DNA of 64,000 nucleotides from contig NZ_BBOJ01000025.1 of the NCBI RefSeq assembly GCF_000974445.1, forward strand, positions 62,001 through 126,000, read 5' to 3'. This DNA is from Lentzea aerocolonigenes. Its GTDB lineage: Bacteria; Actinomycetota; Actinomycetes; Mycobacteriales; Pseudonocardiaceae. Positions 52,330 to 61,055 of this stretch are shown one piece after another. Position 1 is the stretch's first letter. Each line of letters opens with the position of its first letter. The notes under the pieces are model-generated. The model worked only from the letters and a program-made list of their open reading frames with translations, searched no databases and was not told the DNA's origin. A program made the translations under genes and the position numbers.

Positions 52330-52797
52330 TCACGTGAAGATGATCTGGCCACCCGCCGCGCGCTCGTAGAACTCGCCGACCGTGATCACTTCCTGAACCT
52401 GGTCGATGAAATCCTCTTTGGACAGTCCGAACAGGTCCACGGACGCCTGGCACGCGTACAGGCCTGCTCCGGTGTCCGCGATCATCTCGATGAACTCGGG
52501 GATCGGCGGAATGTCCAGCCCGTCCATCTTGCGCGACAGGTAGTGCGTCATCACCGCGGACATGCCGGGCAGGCCGCCCGCCCACGTCGCGAGGTGCAGG
52601 CCGGGATTGCCGACCGTGGCGAGCTTGATGTGCTCGTGCCTGGCCTTGTGCACGGCGTCGAGCCCGAAGAACGTGAAGAACAGGTCTGCCTCGATGCCTT
52701 CCGCGCGGGCGCCGTTGGCCATGATCAGCGCGGGGTAGATGCCTTCCAGGGAGCCCTTGGAGACGATGATGGACACCTTCTCGATCTTGTCCTGCAT
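52330..52797 (-). CDS. DsrE-family sulfur-carrier protein
   Basis: A 155-residue DsrE/DsrF-like fold. It opens KVSIIVSKGSLEGIYPALIM and has the Cys-bearing loop GAGLYACQASVDLFG, the expected persulfide-carrying Cys. DsrE-like proteins relay sulfane sulfur to DsrC/TusE. The ATG at 52797 is preferred over the GTG one codon earlier by spacing from AGAGGA. Confidence 0.88.
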   Translation of the reverse strand: MQDKIEKVSIIVSKGSLEGIYPALIMANGARAEGIEADLFFTFFGLDAVHKARHEHIKLATVGNPGLHLATWAGGLPGMSAVMTHYLSRKMDGLDIPPIPEFIEMIADTGAGLYACQASVDLFGLSKEDFIDQVQEVITVGEFYERAAGGQIIFT

Positions 52798-52818
52798 CAC
52801 GAACGGTCCTCTCTGCGA

Positions 52819-53136
52819 TCAGATGCAGCCACGCGGCTTCGGGATGCCGGCGATGCGGGCCGCGAGCTTGGCCGGTCCCTTCGGGAAGAGCTGGTAGAGC
52901 TCCTTGACGCTGACGCCGGAGGACTTGCCCAGCGCGCGAACGGTGGGACCGGTGCCCTTCTGCGCGAACTCCGTGCGCATGAAGTTGATGACCTGCCAGT
53001 GCCGGCCGGTCAGGTCGCCCACGCCGGCCTCGTGCGCGATCTCGGCCGCCATGTCCTCACGCCACTGCCTGGGGTCGGTGAAGAAGCCTTCGTCGTTCAC
53101 CGAGACCTCGGTTCCCGCGTACACCTTGCTGGACAT
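52819..53136 (-). CDS. DsrC/TusE-family sulfur-acceptor protein
   Basis: A 105-residue protein of family length, with NDEGFFTDPRQWREDMA, WQVINFMRTEFAQKG and the flexible C terminus PKPRGCI. The penultimate Cys is present; the second Cys about ten residues upstream, used by true sulfite-reductase partners, is absent (AARIAGIP). It is therefore TusE-like, accepting persulfide from DsrE. Confidence 0.9.
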   Translation of the reverse strand: MSSKVYAGTEVSVNDEGFFTDPRQWREDMAAEIAHEAGVGDLTGRHWQVINFMRTEFAQKGTGPTVRALGKSSGVSVKELYQLFPKGPAKLAARIAGIPKPRGCI

Positions 53137-53148
53137 CCAGGTTGCTCC

Positions 53149-54387
53149 TCACCGGAGTTCGAATCGCTTGCCCGCCAAGGGCATCGCGGTGGACACGCCG
53201 GGCAGGTCCCTGCCGGGCAGGAGGCTGTGCCAGTACAGCCAGCCGAACATCAGCTTGCCGAGGTGGTTGAGCCGGGACTCCTTGAGCAACGGCAGTCCGA
53301 CCGCGGACGGGTAGTGCCCGGGCAACGGCTCGGTGTCGTAGTTGAAGTCGATCAGCACCGCCTTGCCGAAGCCGCTCTCGATGAAGCAGTTGGTGTGGCC
53401 GTCGAAACTCGCGTCGAGCTCTCCTCCCGCGAGGTACCGCACCACGTTGCGCACCAGCACTTCTCCCTCGAAGTGGGTCACCGAACCCGCCTTCGACACC
53501 GGGATCGCCGCGGCGTCGCCGATGACGAAGACGTTGTCCCTGACCTTCGACTGCAGCGTGTGCTCGTCGGTGGGCACGAAACCGAGCGCGTCACCGAGCC
53601 CCCGGGAACGCTCGACGCATTCGGCTCCTCCGTGCGCGGGCACGACGACGGCCAGGTCGAACTCGACCTCCCGCTCGTCGAACGAGATCAGCTTTCCCGC
53701 CGCACCGTCGACCTCACCGGTGTTGAACTCCGTCACCAGCTCGATGCCCTTCTCCTGCAGCATCCTGGCGAGGGCGCGGGAGGCGACAGGTTTGGTGAAC
53801 GCCCCGTCCAGGGGCGTGACGTAGGTCAGCCGGACCTGGTCGCGGATGCCGCGTTCCTGGAAGTACCAGTCGGCCAGGAAGCAGAACTCCAGCGGTGCCA
53901 CCGGGCACTTGATCGGCATGTCCACGACGTTGACGACCACCCGGCCGCCCTCGAAGTCCCGCAGCGCGCGGGCAAGCGCGGTCGCGCCCTTCAGGTCGTA
54001 GAAGCTGAACACCTTCGACATCCAGCCGGCACCGGTCAGGCCCTCGGTCTCCTCCGGCACCAGCCGGGCACCGGTCGCGACGACCAGGACGTCGTAGTCG
54101 AGCTCGGCACCCCCGGTGAGGTGGACCTTGTTCGCCTCCACGTCGACGTGGTCGACGCCGCAGTCGCGGTAGGCGATGCCGTCGTGCAGCTGCCGACCCC
54201 GCGAACGGACGAGATCCTCCTGGTGTGCGAGCCCGAACGGCACGAACAACAGACCAGGCTGATAGACGTGGTCGTCGTCGCGGTCGACGACGGTGATCTC
54301 GCACTCCCCCGCCAGGGCGCGCTGGAGCCTGTTGGCCGCGAGGGTGCCGCCGGTGCCGCCGCCGAGGATCACGATTCGCCTGGTCAT
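53149..54387 (-). CDS. Sulfide:quinone oxidoreductase-like flavoprotein
   Basis: A 412-residue FAD enzyme: GGGTGGTLAAN (Rossmann motif), VVVATGARLVPEE, and VFVIGDAAAIPVSKAG for FAD. Cys161 and Cys169 (IKCPVAPLEFC) sit where SQR redox Cys are expected, with another in TNCFIESG. It should oxidise sulfide, passing electrons to the quinone pool and sulfur to DsrE/DsrC downstream. A strong DosR-like box lies 36 bases upstream. Confidence 0.88.
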   Translation of the reverse strand: MTRRIVILGGGTGGTLAANRLQRALAGECEITVVDRDDDHVYQPGLLFVPFGLAHQEDLVRSRGRQLHDGIAYRDCGVDHVDVEANKVHLTGGAELDYDVLVVATGARLVPEETEGLTGAGWMSKVFSFYDLKGATALARALRDFEGGRVVVNVVDMPIKCPVAPLEFCFLADWYFQERGIRDQVRLTYVTPLDGAFTKPVASRALARMLQEKGIELVTEFNTGEVDGAAGKLISFDEREVEFDLAVVVPAHGGAECVERSRGLGDALGFVPTDEHTLQSKVRDNVFVIGDAAAIPVSKAGSVTHFEGEVLVRNVVRYLAGGELDASFDGHTNCFIESGFGKAVLIDFNYDTEPLPGHYPSAVGLPLLKESRLNHLGKLMFGWLYWHSLLPGRDLPGVSTAMPLAGKRFELR

Positions 54388-54422
54388 GTCACCAGTCTTC
54401 GGTCCGGCGCGGCCGGTCCCCA

Positions 54423-54436
54423 GGGGCCTTCGTCCC
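54423..54436. promoter_or_regulatory. Strong DosR-like box, bidirectional
   Basis: GGGGCCTTCGTCCC is close to the M. tuberculosis DosR core GGGACTWWAGTCCC, with both halves intact. It is 36 bases before SQR and 59 bases before the divergent aminotransferase. Confidence 0.65.
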
Positions 54437-54494
54437 CGCGCACGCGGGCCCGTGGACCGCGTCCGCGGGCGGTCCACGGACTCACGATGAACCA

Positions 54495-56204
54495 GTGACG
54501 AGCCACGTTCTCGACGCTCCGGCCTCGCCGCTGCTGGACCGCATCCGCAGCGGCCTCATCGGTGACGGCGAAGTTCTCGACGGGCCTTACGGTCCGCGCA
54601 GGATCATCTACGCGGACTACACCGCGTCGGGCCGGGCGCTGGACTTCGTGGAGGACTTCATCCGCGCGCACGTCCTCCCCCGCTACGCCAACACCCACAC
54701 GGAGAGCTCCGGCACGGGGCTGTACACGACGAGGCTGCGCGAGCAGGCCCGGCGGCTCATCCGTGATTCGGTCGGTGGCACGGAGGACGACCTCGTGATC
54801 TTCTGCGGCTCGGGTGCGACCGCTGCGATCAACAAGCTCATCGGGATTCTCGAGATCCGGCTTCCGGCGGGGTTGAGCGACAAGTACTCGTTGCGGGACC
54901 GGATTCCGCCGGACCAGCGCCCGGTGGTGTTCGTCGGTCCGTACGAGCACCACTCCAACGAACTGCCGTGGCGCGAGTCGATCGCGGACGTCGTCGTCAT
55001 CGGCGAGGACGCCCGCGGCCACATCGACGTCGCCGAACTGCGCAGGCAGCTGGTGCGGTACTCCTGCCGCCCGCTGCGGATCGGCAGCTTCTCCGCCGCC
55101 TCCAACGTCACCGGTGTGCTCACCAACGCCGACAGCATCGCCGCGCTGTTGCACGACCACGGCGCGCTGTCGTTCTGGGACTACGCGGCCGCAGCCCCGT
55201 ACGTGCCCATCCGCGTGCGGGAGAGCGCGCCCGGTCGCGGCGACCACAAAGACGCGATCTTCCTGTCACCGCACAAGTTCGTCGGCGGACCGCAGACGCC
55301 CGGCGTGCTCGTGGTCCGCCGCGAGCTGGTCACCAACGCGGTGCCGACGGTGCCGGGCGGCGGCACGGTGGCGTTCGTCCGCCCGGACGGCCACCGCTAC
55401 CTCGACGACCCGGTGGCCCGCGAGGAGGGCGGTACACCCGCCATCGTCGAGTCCATCCGGGCCGGTCTGGTGTTCGCGCTCAAGGACGCCGTCGGCACCA
55501 GGCTGATCCAGGCCCGCGAAGAACGCCTGTGGCGGCACGCCCTCGCGGCTTGGGAGGACGAGCCCGGCATCGAGATCCTCGGCCACCACGACGCCGCCCG
55601 GCTGTCCATCGTGTCCTTCCGCCTCCGCCACGGCGAACGGTTCCTGCACCACAACTTCGTCGTCGCCGTGCTCAACGACCTGTTCGGCATCCAGTCCCGC
55701 GGCGGGTGCTCGTGCGCCGGACCGTACGGACACCGGCTGCTCGCCATCGACACCGCGCACTCGCACGGCTACGACCACGAGGTCGCCATCGGCTGCGAAG
55801 GCGTCAAGCCCGGCTGGGTGCGGCTCAACTTCAACTACTTCATCACCGACGCCGTCCGCGACTACCTCGTCGAGGCCGTGCGGCTCATCGCCCGGTACGG
55901 CCACCGGCTGCTGACCGACTACTTCTTCGACCCGCACACCGGACTGTGGCAGCACCGCGCCAAAGCCGCTGTCCCGCTGGAACTGCCGGATCTGCGCGCG
56001 GTGGTGAACACCTCCGCGGCCGCCACCGCGCCGCGGGCCGACGACGGTGTCCTGGCCTCACAACTGGACGATGCCCGGTGTCTGCTCGCCGAACGCGCGG
56101 ACCTGGTCGACGACGGGCCCACCGGGCTGTCCGAGGACTTCGAGGCGTTGCGGTGGTTCCTCCTGCCGCCCGTGTGTCTGCTCGGTCAGGCGAGTGCCAG
56201 GTAG
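54495..56204 (+). CDS. Class V aminotransferase (cysteine desulfurase-like), extended
   Basis: A 569-residue PLP enzyme. NifS-like landmarks are THTESSGTGLYTT, FCGSGATAAINKL, the His of YEHHSN, DYAAAAPY and the PLP Lys in SPHKFVGGPQTPG. A GGCSCAGPYG loop carries two Cys near where desulfurases bear the catalytic Cys. The C-terminal 100 residues are extra. Whether it is a desulfurase or an aminotransferase is open; being divergent from an SQR unit favours a sulfur role. The GTG start has no clear ribosome-binding site and may be leaderless. Confidence 0.85.
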   Translation: MTSHVLDAPASPLLDRIRSGLIGDGEVLDGPYGPRRIIYADYTASGRALDFVEDFIRAHVLPRYANTHTESSGTGLYTTRLREQARRLIRDSVGGTEDDLVIFCGSGATAAINKLIGILEIRLPAGLSDKYSLRDRIPPDQRPVVFVGPYEHHSNELPWRESIADVVVIGEDARGHIDVAELRRQLVRYSCRPLRIGSFSAASNVTGVLTNADSIAALLHDHGALSFWDYAAAAPYVPIRVRESAPGRGDHKDAIFLSPHKFVGGPQTPGVLVVRRELVTNAVPTVPGGGTVAFVRPDGHRYLDDPVAREEGGTPAIVESIRAGLVFALKDAVGTRLIQAREERLWRHALAAWEDEPGIEILGHHDAARLSIVSFRLRHGERFLHHNFVVAVLNDLFGIQSRGGCSCAGPYGHRLLAIDTAHSHGYDHEVAIGCEGVKPGWVRLNFNYFITDAVRDYLVEAVRLIARYGHRLLTDYFFDPHTGLWQHRAKAAVPLELPDLRAVVNTSAAATAPRADDGVLASQLDDARCLLAERADLVDDGPTGLSEDFEALRWFLLPPVCLLGQASAR

Positions 56205-56294
56205 AGGTCCTCCTCCAGTTGCGTGATCACGTCAGGTCGAGCACCTGACAACCCACCAGCACACGACCACTCCCGGCACGAGCGCAGAGAGAAG

Positions 56295-57248
56295 TCACGG
56301 CCGAAGGATCCGCCCCTGCGGGGTCATTCGCGGTGGGGCCTCGGTGACGCGCGCACCCACGGTCGTCCCGGCCTCGCCGCGCAGGATCGCTTCGGCGTCG
56401 GCGAGCGCGCCGATCGCCGCCGTGGACCCGGTCGCCTCGACGAAACGGCGGCACGCCTCGATCTTCGGGCCCATCGAGCCGGCGGGGAACGTCAGGTGTT
56501 CGAGTTCGTCCAAGTCGAGGTGGTGCAACGGTTCGGCGTCCGGCAGGCCGAAGTCGGTCATCACGGCGGGCACGTCGGTCAGCAGGAGCAGGCGGTCGGC
56601 TTTCAGGGCGATCGCGAGTGCCGCGGACGTGAGGTCCTTGTCCACCACGGCCTCGACGCCGACGAGCTTGCCCGTGTCCACGATCGGCGCGCCTCCTCCT
56701 CCGGCGCAGACCACGACCGTTCCGTCGCTCACCAGCTGCTCGATGGAGTCCTGTTCGACCAGCCGCAGGGGTTCGGGCGACGGCACCACGCGGCGCCAGT
56801 GCGGGCCGTCCGGTGCGATGGTCCAGCCGTTCTGCTCGGCCAAACGGGTCGCCCGGTCGCGGTCGTAGATCGGGCCGATGAACTTGGTCGGTGCGGAGAA
56901 CGCCGGGTCGGCCGGGTCGACGACGGTCTGGGTCACCACGGCGAGAACGGGTTTGCGGACTCCCGCGTTGCGCAGCGACTGGGCCAGCCAGTAGCCGATC
57001 ATGCCCTGTGTCTCGGCGCCGAGGGTGTCGAGCGGGTACGGACGGCTCAGCGCCGGGTCGGCCTCGCTCTCCAGCGCGAGCAGGCCGATCTGTGGGCCGT
57101 TGCCGTGGCAGATGACGAGGTCGTGGTCGGCGGCCAGTGGTGCGAGGGCGCGCGCCGCTGCCTCGACGTGGTGGAGCTGGACGGCCGCGTCCGCGCGTTC
57201 GCCGCGCACGAGCAGGGCGTTGCCTCCGAGAGCGACGACGATGCGCAT
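56295..57248 (-). CDS. arcC: Carbamate kinase
   Basis: A 317-residue amino-acid-kinase-fold enzyme: VVALGGNALL, CHGNGPQIGLL, VVCAGGGGAPI, VVDKDLTSAALA and FPAGSMGPKIEA. It makes ATP from carbamoyl phosphate and ADP, the energy-yielding step of the arginine deiminase pathway. The ATG overlaps the OTC stop. Confidence 0.96.
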   Translation of the reverse strand: MRIVVALGGNALLVRGERADAAVQLHHVEAAARALAPLAADHDLVICHGNGPQIGLLALESEADPALSRPYPLDTLGAETQGMIGYWLAQSLRNAGVRKPVLAVVTQTVVDPADPAFSAPTKFIGPIYDRDRATRLAEQNGWTIAPDGPHWRRVVPSPEPLRLVEQDSIEQLVSDGTVVVCAGGGGAPIVDTGKLVGVEAVVDKDLTSAALAIALKADRLLLLTDVPAVMTDFGLPDAEPLHHLDLDELEHLTFPAGSMGPKIEACRRFVEATGSTAAIGALADAEAILRGEAGTTVGARVTEAPPRMTPQGRILRP

Positions 57249-58240
57249 CAGGAGGCCAATCCGGAGATCATGACCGCCTTGATGGTGTGCAGGCGGTTCT
57301 CGGCCTGGTCGAAGACGACGGACGCGGGTGAGGAGAACACCTCGTCGCTGACCTCGGCGCCGTCGAGGCCGTACTGGTCGTGGACTCGGCGGCCAACGGT
57401 CGTGGTGCGGTCGTGGATGGACGGCAGGCAGTGCAGGAACTTCGTGTTCGGGTTGCCCGTGGCCTTCATCAGTTCGGCGGTGACGCGGTAGGGCGTCAGC
57501 AACTCGACGCGGCTTTCCCAGACCTCCGGGGAGTCGCCCATGCTCACCCAGACGTCGGTGTAGACGAAGTCGACGCCGCGGACGGCCTCGTCCGGGTTGT
57601 CGGTGACGAGGACGCGGGCGCCGGTCGCGATGGCGAGCTCGTGCGCCTTGTCGATCACGTCGGCGGGTGGCTGCAGCGTGGTGGGGGCGGCGATGCGGAC
57701 GTCCATGCCGAGCAGGGCGCCCGTGATCAGCAGGGAGCGGGCGACGTTGTTGTGGCCGTCGCCGACGAAGGCGAAGCCGATCTCCTCGACCGGGCCGGGG
57801 TGGTTCTCGACCATGGTGAGGACGTCGGCGAGCATCTGGGTCGGGTGCCAGGAGTCGGTGAGGCCGTTCCAGACGGGGACGCCGGCGTGGTCGGCTAGCT
57901 CCTCGACGGTCTCCTGGGCGAAGCCGCGGAACTCGATGCCGTCGAACATGCGGCCGAGAACCTTCGCCGTGTCCGGAATGGACTCCTCGCGGCCCATGTG
58001 GGAACCGGTCGGGTCCAGGTAGGTGACGTGGGCGCCCTGGTCGTGGGCCGCGACTTCGAACGCGCACCGGGTGCGGGTGGAGCTCTTCTCGAAGACCAGG
58101 GCGATGTTCTTGCCGGTGAGCAGTGGCTGTTCGGTGCCGGACGCTTTGGCCCGCTTGAGACCCCGAGCCTGGGAGACGAGGTCGAGGAACCTGTCCTTGG
58201 TGAGGTCGAGTTCCTTGAGAAGAGAGCCTGGGTGTCGCAT
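57248..58240 (-). CDS. arcB: Ornithine carbamoyltransferase, catabolic
   Basis: A 330-residue transcarbamylase with the carbamoyl phosphate site SSTRTR, HPTQ, the ornithine loop HCLPS, and VFDQAENR. It splits citrulline with phosphate into ornithine and carbamoyl phosphate for the kinase that follows. Context makes the catabolic role nearly certain. It begins 12 bases after arcA. Confidence 0.96.
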   Translation of the reverse strand: MRHPGSLLKELDLTKDRFLDLVSQARGLKRAKASGTEQPLLTGKNIALVFEKSSTRTRCAFEVAAHDQGAHVTYLDPTGSHMGREESIPDTAKVLGRMFDGIEFRGFAQETVEELADHAGVPVWNGLTDSWHPTQMLADVLTMVENHPGPVEEIGFAFVGDGHNNVARSLLITGALLGMDVRIAAPTTLQPPADVIDKAHELAIATGARVLVTDNPDEAVRGVDFVYTDVWVSMGDSPEVWESRVELLTPYRVTAELMKATGNPNTKFLHCLPSIHDRTTTVGRRVHDQYGLDGAEVSDEVFSSPASVVFDQAENRLHTIKAVMISGLAS

Positions 58241-58252
58241 CGGGAGGTCCTT

Positions 58253-59497
58253 TCAGATGCCGTCGCGCTGGATCGGACAGGTCATGCAGCGGGCACCGCC
58301 CCGGCCGCGGCCGAATTCGTTGCCGGGGATGGCGATGACCTCGATGCCGTGGTCGGCGAGCATGGTGTTGGTGACGGTGTTGCGCTCGTAGCCGACGACG
58401 ACGCCGGGTGCGAGGGCGAGGAAGTTGTTGGCGTCGTCCCACTGTTCACGTTCAGCGGCGCGCGCGTCCTCGGCCGCGCTCAGCACGCGGAGGCGGTCGA
58501 GGCCGAGCTGGTCGGCGATCGTCGCGAACACCGAGTCGCGTTCCTCGACCCGCAGTCCGGCGGAGGCGTGCTCGACCACCTCGATCGGGTCCGCCGGGGT
58601 GATCAGCCACGTGCGCAGCTGAGCCGGGTCGAGTTCCGGGTACCGGATGAAGGTGGCCGGGTCGAGCATCGTCATGACCGTGTCGAGGTGCATGAGCGCG
58701 TGCGAGCGCGGCAACTGGACGGCGATCACGGACTTCGCCTGGCCGGTGCGGAACAGTTCGCGTGCCAGGATTTCCACGCCCATCGGGGTGGTCCGCTCCC
58801 CCATGCCGATCAGCACGGTGCCGCGGCCGAGGACGAGGATGTCGCCGCCTTCCAGCGTCGCGGGCTGGTGGTTGGCGTCGTCGGCACCGTAGTAGGTCGG
58901 GAAGGTGACGTCGGCGAACAGCGGGTGGAAGCGGTAGACGGCCTGGCAGTGCAGGGATTCGCGGCGGCGGGCGGGCTTGGCCATGGGGTTGATCGTCACG
59001 CCGCCGTAGATCCACGCCGAGCTGTCGCGCGGGAACAACGTGTTGGGCAGCGGCGGAAGGACGAAGTCGTCGAGGCCGAGCGAGCTCCACCGCAGGCTGT
59101 GCACGCCGAGGGGTGACAGGTCGGCGCGGGTGACCCCACCGATGAGCAGTTCGGCGAGCTGTGGCGCGTCGACCTTCTCCGCGAACTCGCGCACCGGGGC
59201 GGACAGCGTGGGGCCGAGCAGCTCCGGGGTGCAGACGCGGTCGAGGACGAACGCGCGGGCTTCCGGCAGTGCCAGGGTCTCCGCCAGCAGCGTTCCGGTG
59301 TGGTGCACGGTGATGCCGCGAGTGCGCAGGACATCGGCGAAGTGGTCGTGTTCCTCACGAGCCTTCGAGGCCCACAGCACGTCGTCGAAGAGCAGCTCGT
59401 CGCAGTTGCGCGGGGTGAGGCGGGACAGCTCCAGGCCGGGCCGGTGCACGACGACCTGGCGCAGCGTGCCGACCTCGGAGTGGACGCCGAGGGTCAT
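58253..59497 (-). CDS. arcA: Arginine deiminase
   Basis: A 414-residue guanidine-modifying enzyme with FPRDSS, LEGGD, the His of MHLDTVMTML and the nucleophilic Cys in GGARCMTCP. It hydrolyses arginine to citrulline and ammonia. Its ATG overlaps the antiporter stop (ATGA). The pathway yields ATP without oxygen and buffers acid. Confidence 0.97.
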   Translation of the reverse strand: MTLGVHSEVGTLRQVVVHRPGLELSRLTPRNCDELLFDDVLWASKAREEHDHFADVLRTRGITVHHTGTLLAETLALPEARAFVLDRVCTPELLGPTLSAPVREFAEKVDAPQLAELLIGGVTRADLSPLGVHSLRWSSLGLDDFVLPPLPNTLFPRDSSAWIYGGVTINPMAKPARRRESLHCQAVYRFHPLFADVTFPTYYGADDANHQPATLEGGDILVLGRGTVLIGMGERTTPMGVEILARELFRTGQAKSVIAVQLPRSHALMHLDTVMTMLDPATFIRYPELDPAQLRTWLITPADPIEVVEHASAGLRVEERDSVFATIADQLGLDRLRVLSAAEDARAAEREQWDDANNFLALAPGVVVGYERNTVTNTMLADHGIEVIAIPGNEFGRGRGGARCMTCPIQRDGI

Positions 59498-60867
59498 GAC
59501 TTCACCTCGCCGTACTCACCGCGGCCGGCCTTGAGCCAGATGTAGAGCGGCACGCCGAGCAGCAGGCACACGGCGCCGTAGTAGACGGCCTGGTAACCGC
59601 TGCCGGCCAGGGCCCAGAAGGAGAAGACCAGGGCGAGCACCGAGATGATGCCGTCACGCAGGAGGTGCGGCCACTCGGCCTTGCGTCCGCGGACCAGCAG
59701 CCAGAACAGCTGGGCGGCCGCGCTGAACAGGTACGGCACGACCGCGGTGAACACCGACAGCAGCACGAGCGTCGTGAAGACCTGCTCGAAGTTGGTGTAG
59801 CTGACGACCACCAGGGCCGAGGCGAGGACGGTCGAGCTGATGATGCCGAAGCTCGGGATGTCGCCTCGGGTGCGCAGGAACGCCTTCGGGAACAGGTTGT
59901 CCTTCGCGGCCGCCATGGGCATCTCGCCGATGATCAGGGTCCAGCCGATGAGGCAGCCGAGACCGGAGACGACAGCGGCGATCGCGATGGCCTGCCCTGC
60001 CCACTGGCCGCCGAAGATGGCGTTGGCGGCGTCGGTGAACGGCGCCTTCGTATCGCGCAGAGCCGCGTTCGGCACGGTGCCGAAGACGGTGAGCGTGCCG
60101 AGGATGTAGATGACAGCGCAGCCGATAGTGCCGAGGACGGTGGCGCGGCCGACGTTGCGCTCGGGGTCACGGACGCGGCCGGCGGCGACCGACGCGGTCT
60201 CGATGCCGATGTAGCTGAACAGCGCGATGGCCGCGGCAGCCGAGATGGCGCCCCAGATCGAGGTGCCGCTCGCGTTGAACGCGCCGAAGTTCGCCGACTT
60301 CACGAAGAACACGCCGACGGTCGCCATGAACAGCAGCGGCACGATCTTCAGCACGGTGAACAGGATCTGCGTCACCGCCATGTTCCGCAGGCCGGACAGG
60401 TTCACCAGCGCCGGGATCCACAGACCCACCAGAGCGATCACGATGGACCAGCCGACCTCGTGCTCCGTGTTCACGAACACCTCGACGTAGCCGACCAGCG
60501 CGACGACGATCGCGGCGTTGCCCGCCCAGGCGGTGATCCAGTAACACCAGGCGTTGAGGAACCCGGCGAACTCACCGAAGGCATCGCGCGCATAGACGTA
60601 GGGGCCACCGGAACCAGCGATCCGCTTGGAGAGCGCGCCGAACGCGAGAGCGAGCGCCAGGGCACCGATCGTGACGAGCACGAAGGCCACCAGGCTGACC
60701 GGACCGAACGGCGCGAGCGCGGCGGGCAGCCCGAACACGCCGGTGCCGATCACGGAGCCGACCACCAGCGCGATCGCGGTGGGCAACCCGAACCTGGACG
60801 GTGTCGGCGCATCGGCGCCGGGGTCAGGCCGCGTCGCGGCGGCTGGTCCTGAGGTGTCCGTGCTCAC
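59494..60867 (-). CDS. arcD: APC-family arginine/ornithine antiporter-like transporter
   Basis: A 457-residue transporter with about 12 helices. The unwound helix-1 motif GSVIGTGVFGLPAAL and SGGPYVYARDAFG are typical of APC antiporters. Being first in arcDABC, it probably exchanges arginine for ornithine. The GTG at 60867 is chosen for the GGGAG 7 bases upstream. Confidence 0.9.
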   Translation of the reverse strand: MSTDTSGPAAATRPDPGADAPTPSRFGLPTAIALVVGSVIGTGVFGLPAALAPFGPVSLVAFVLVTIGALALALAFGALSKRIAGSGGPYVYARDAFGEFAGFLNAWCYWITAWAGNAAIVVALVGYVEVFVNTEHEVGWSIVIALVGLWIPALVNLSGLRNMAVTQILFTVLKIVPLLFMATVGVFFVKSANFGAFNASGTSIWGAISAAAAIALFSYIGIETASVAAGRVRDPERNVGRATVLGTIGCAVIYILGTLTVFGTVPNAALRDTKAPFTDAANAIFGGQWAGQAIAIAAVVSGLGCLIGWTLIIGEMPMAAAKDNLFPKAFLRTRGDIPSFGIISSTVLASALVVVSYTNFEQVFTTLVLLSVFTAVVPYLFSAAAQLFWLLVRGRKAEWPHLLRDGIISVLALVFSFWALAGSGYQAVYYGAVCLLLGVPLYIWLKAGRGEYGEVKS

Positions 60868-60958
60868 GACGTGCTCCCAACTCCGATGTGGACTTTCGCT
60901 GTGAGCAGCCTGCGCCGGGCGTGCACGACGTCCCACCGACCCAGGGCTTGTCGGTGCC

Positions 60959-60972
60959 GGGCACTAGGTCCC
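60959..60972. promoter_or_regulatory. Strong DosR-like box between arc operon and alcohol dehydrogenase
   Basis: GGGCACTAGGTCCC (minus strand GGGACCTAGTGCCC) has both half-sites and an AT-containing centre, a very good match to the DosR core. It lies 92 bases before arcD and 84 bases before adh. Confidence 0.65.
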
Positions 60973-61055
60973 CTTCCGGGCGGGACCCCGGTCTCTGCGC
61001 GCCGCGAGACCGCGCGAGAAGCCTTGGGGTGAAGACGAGTCACGAGGAGGAACCG

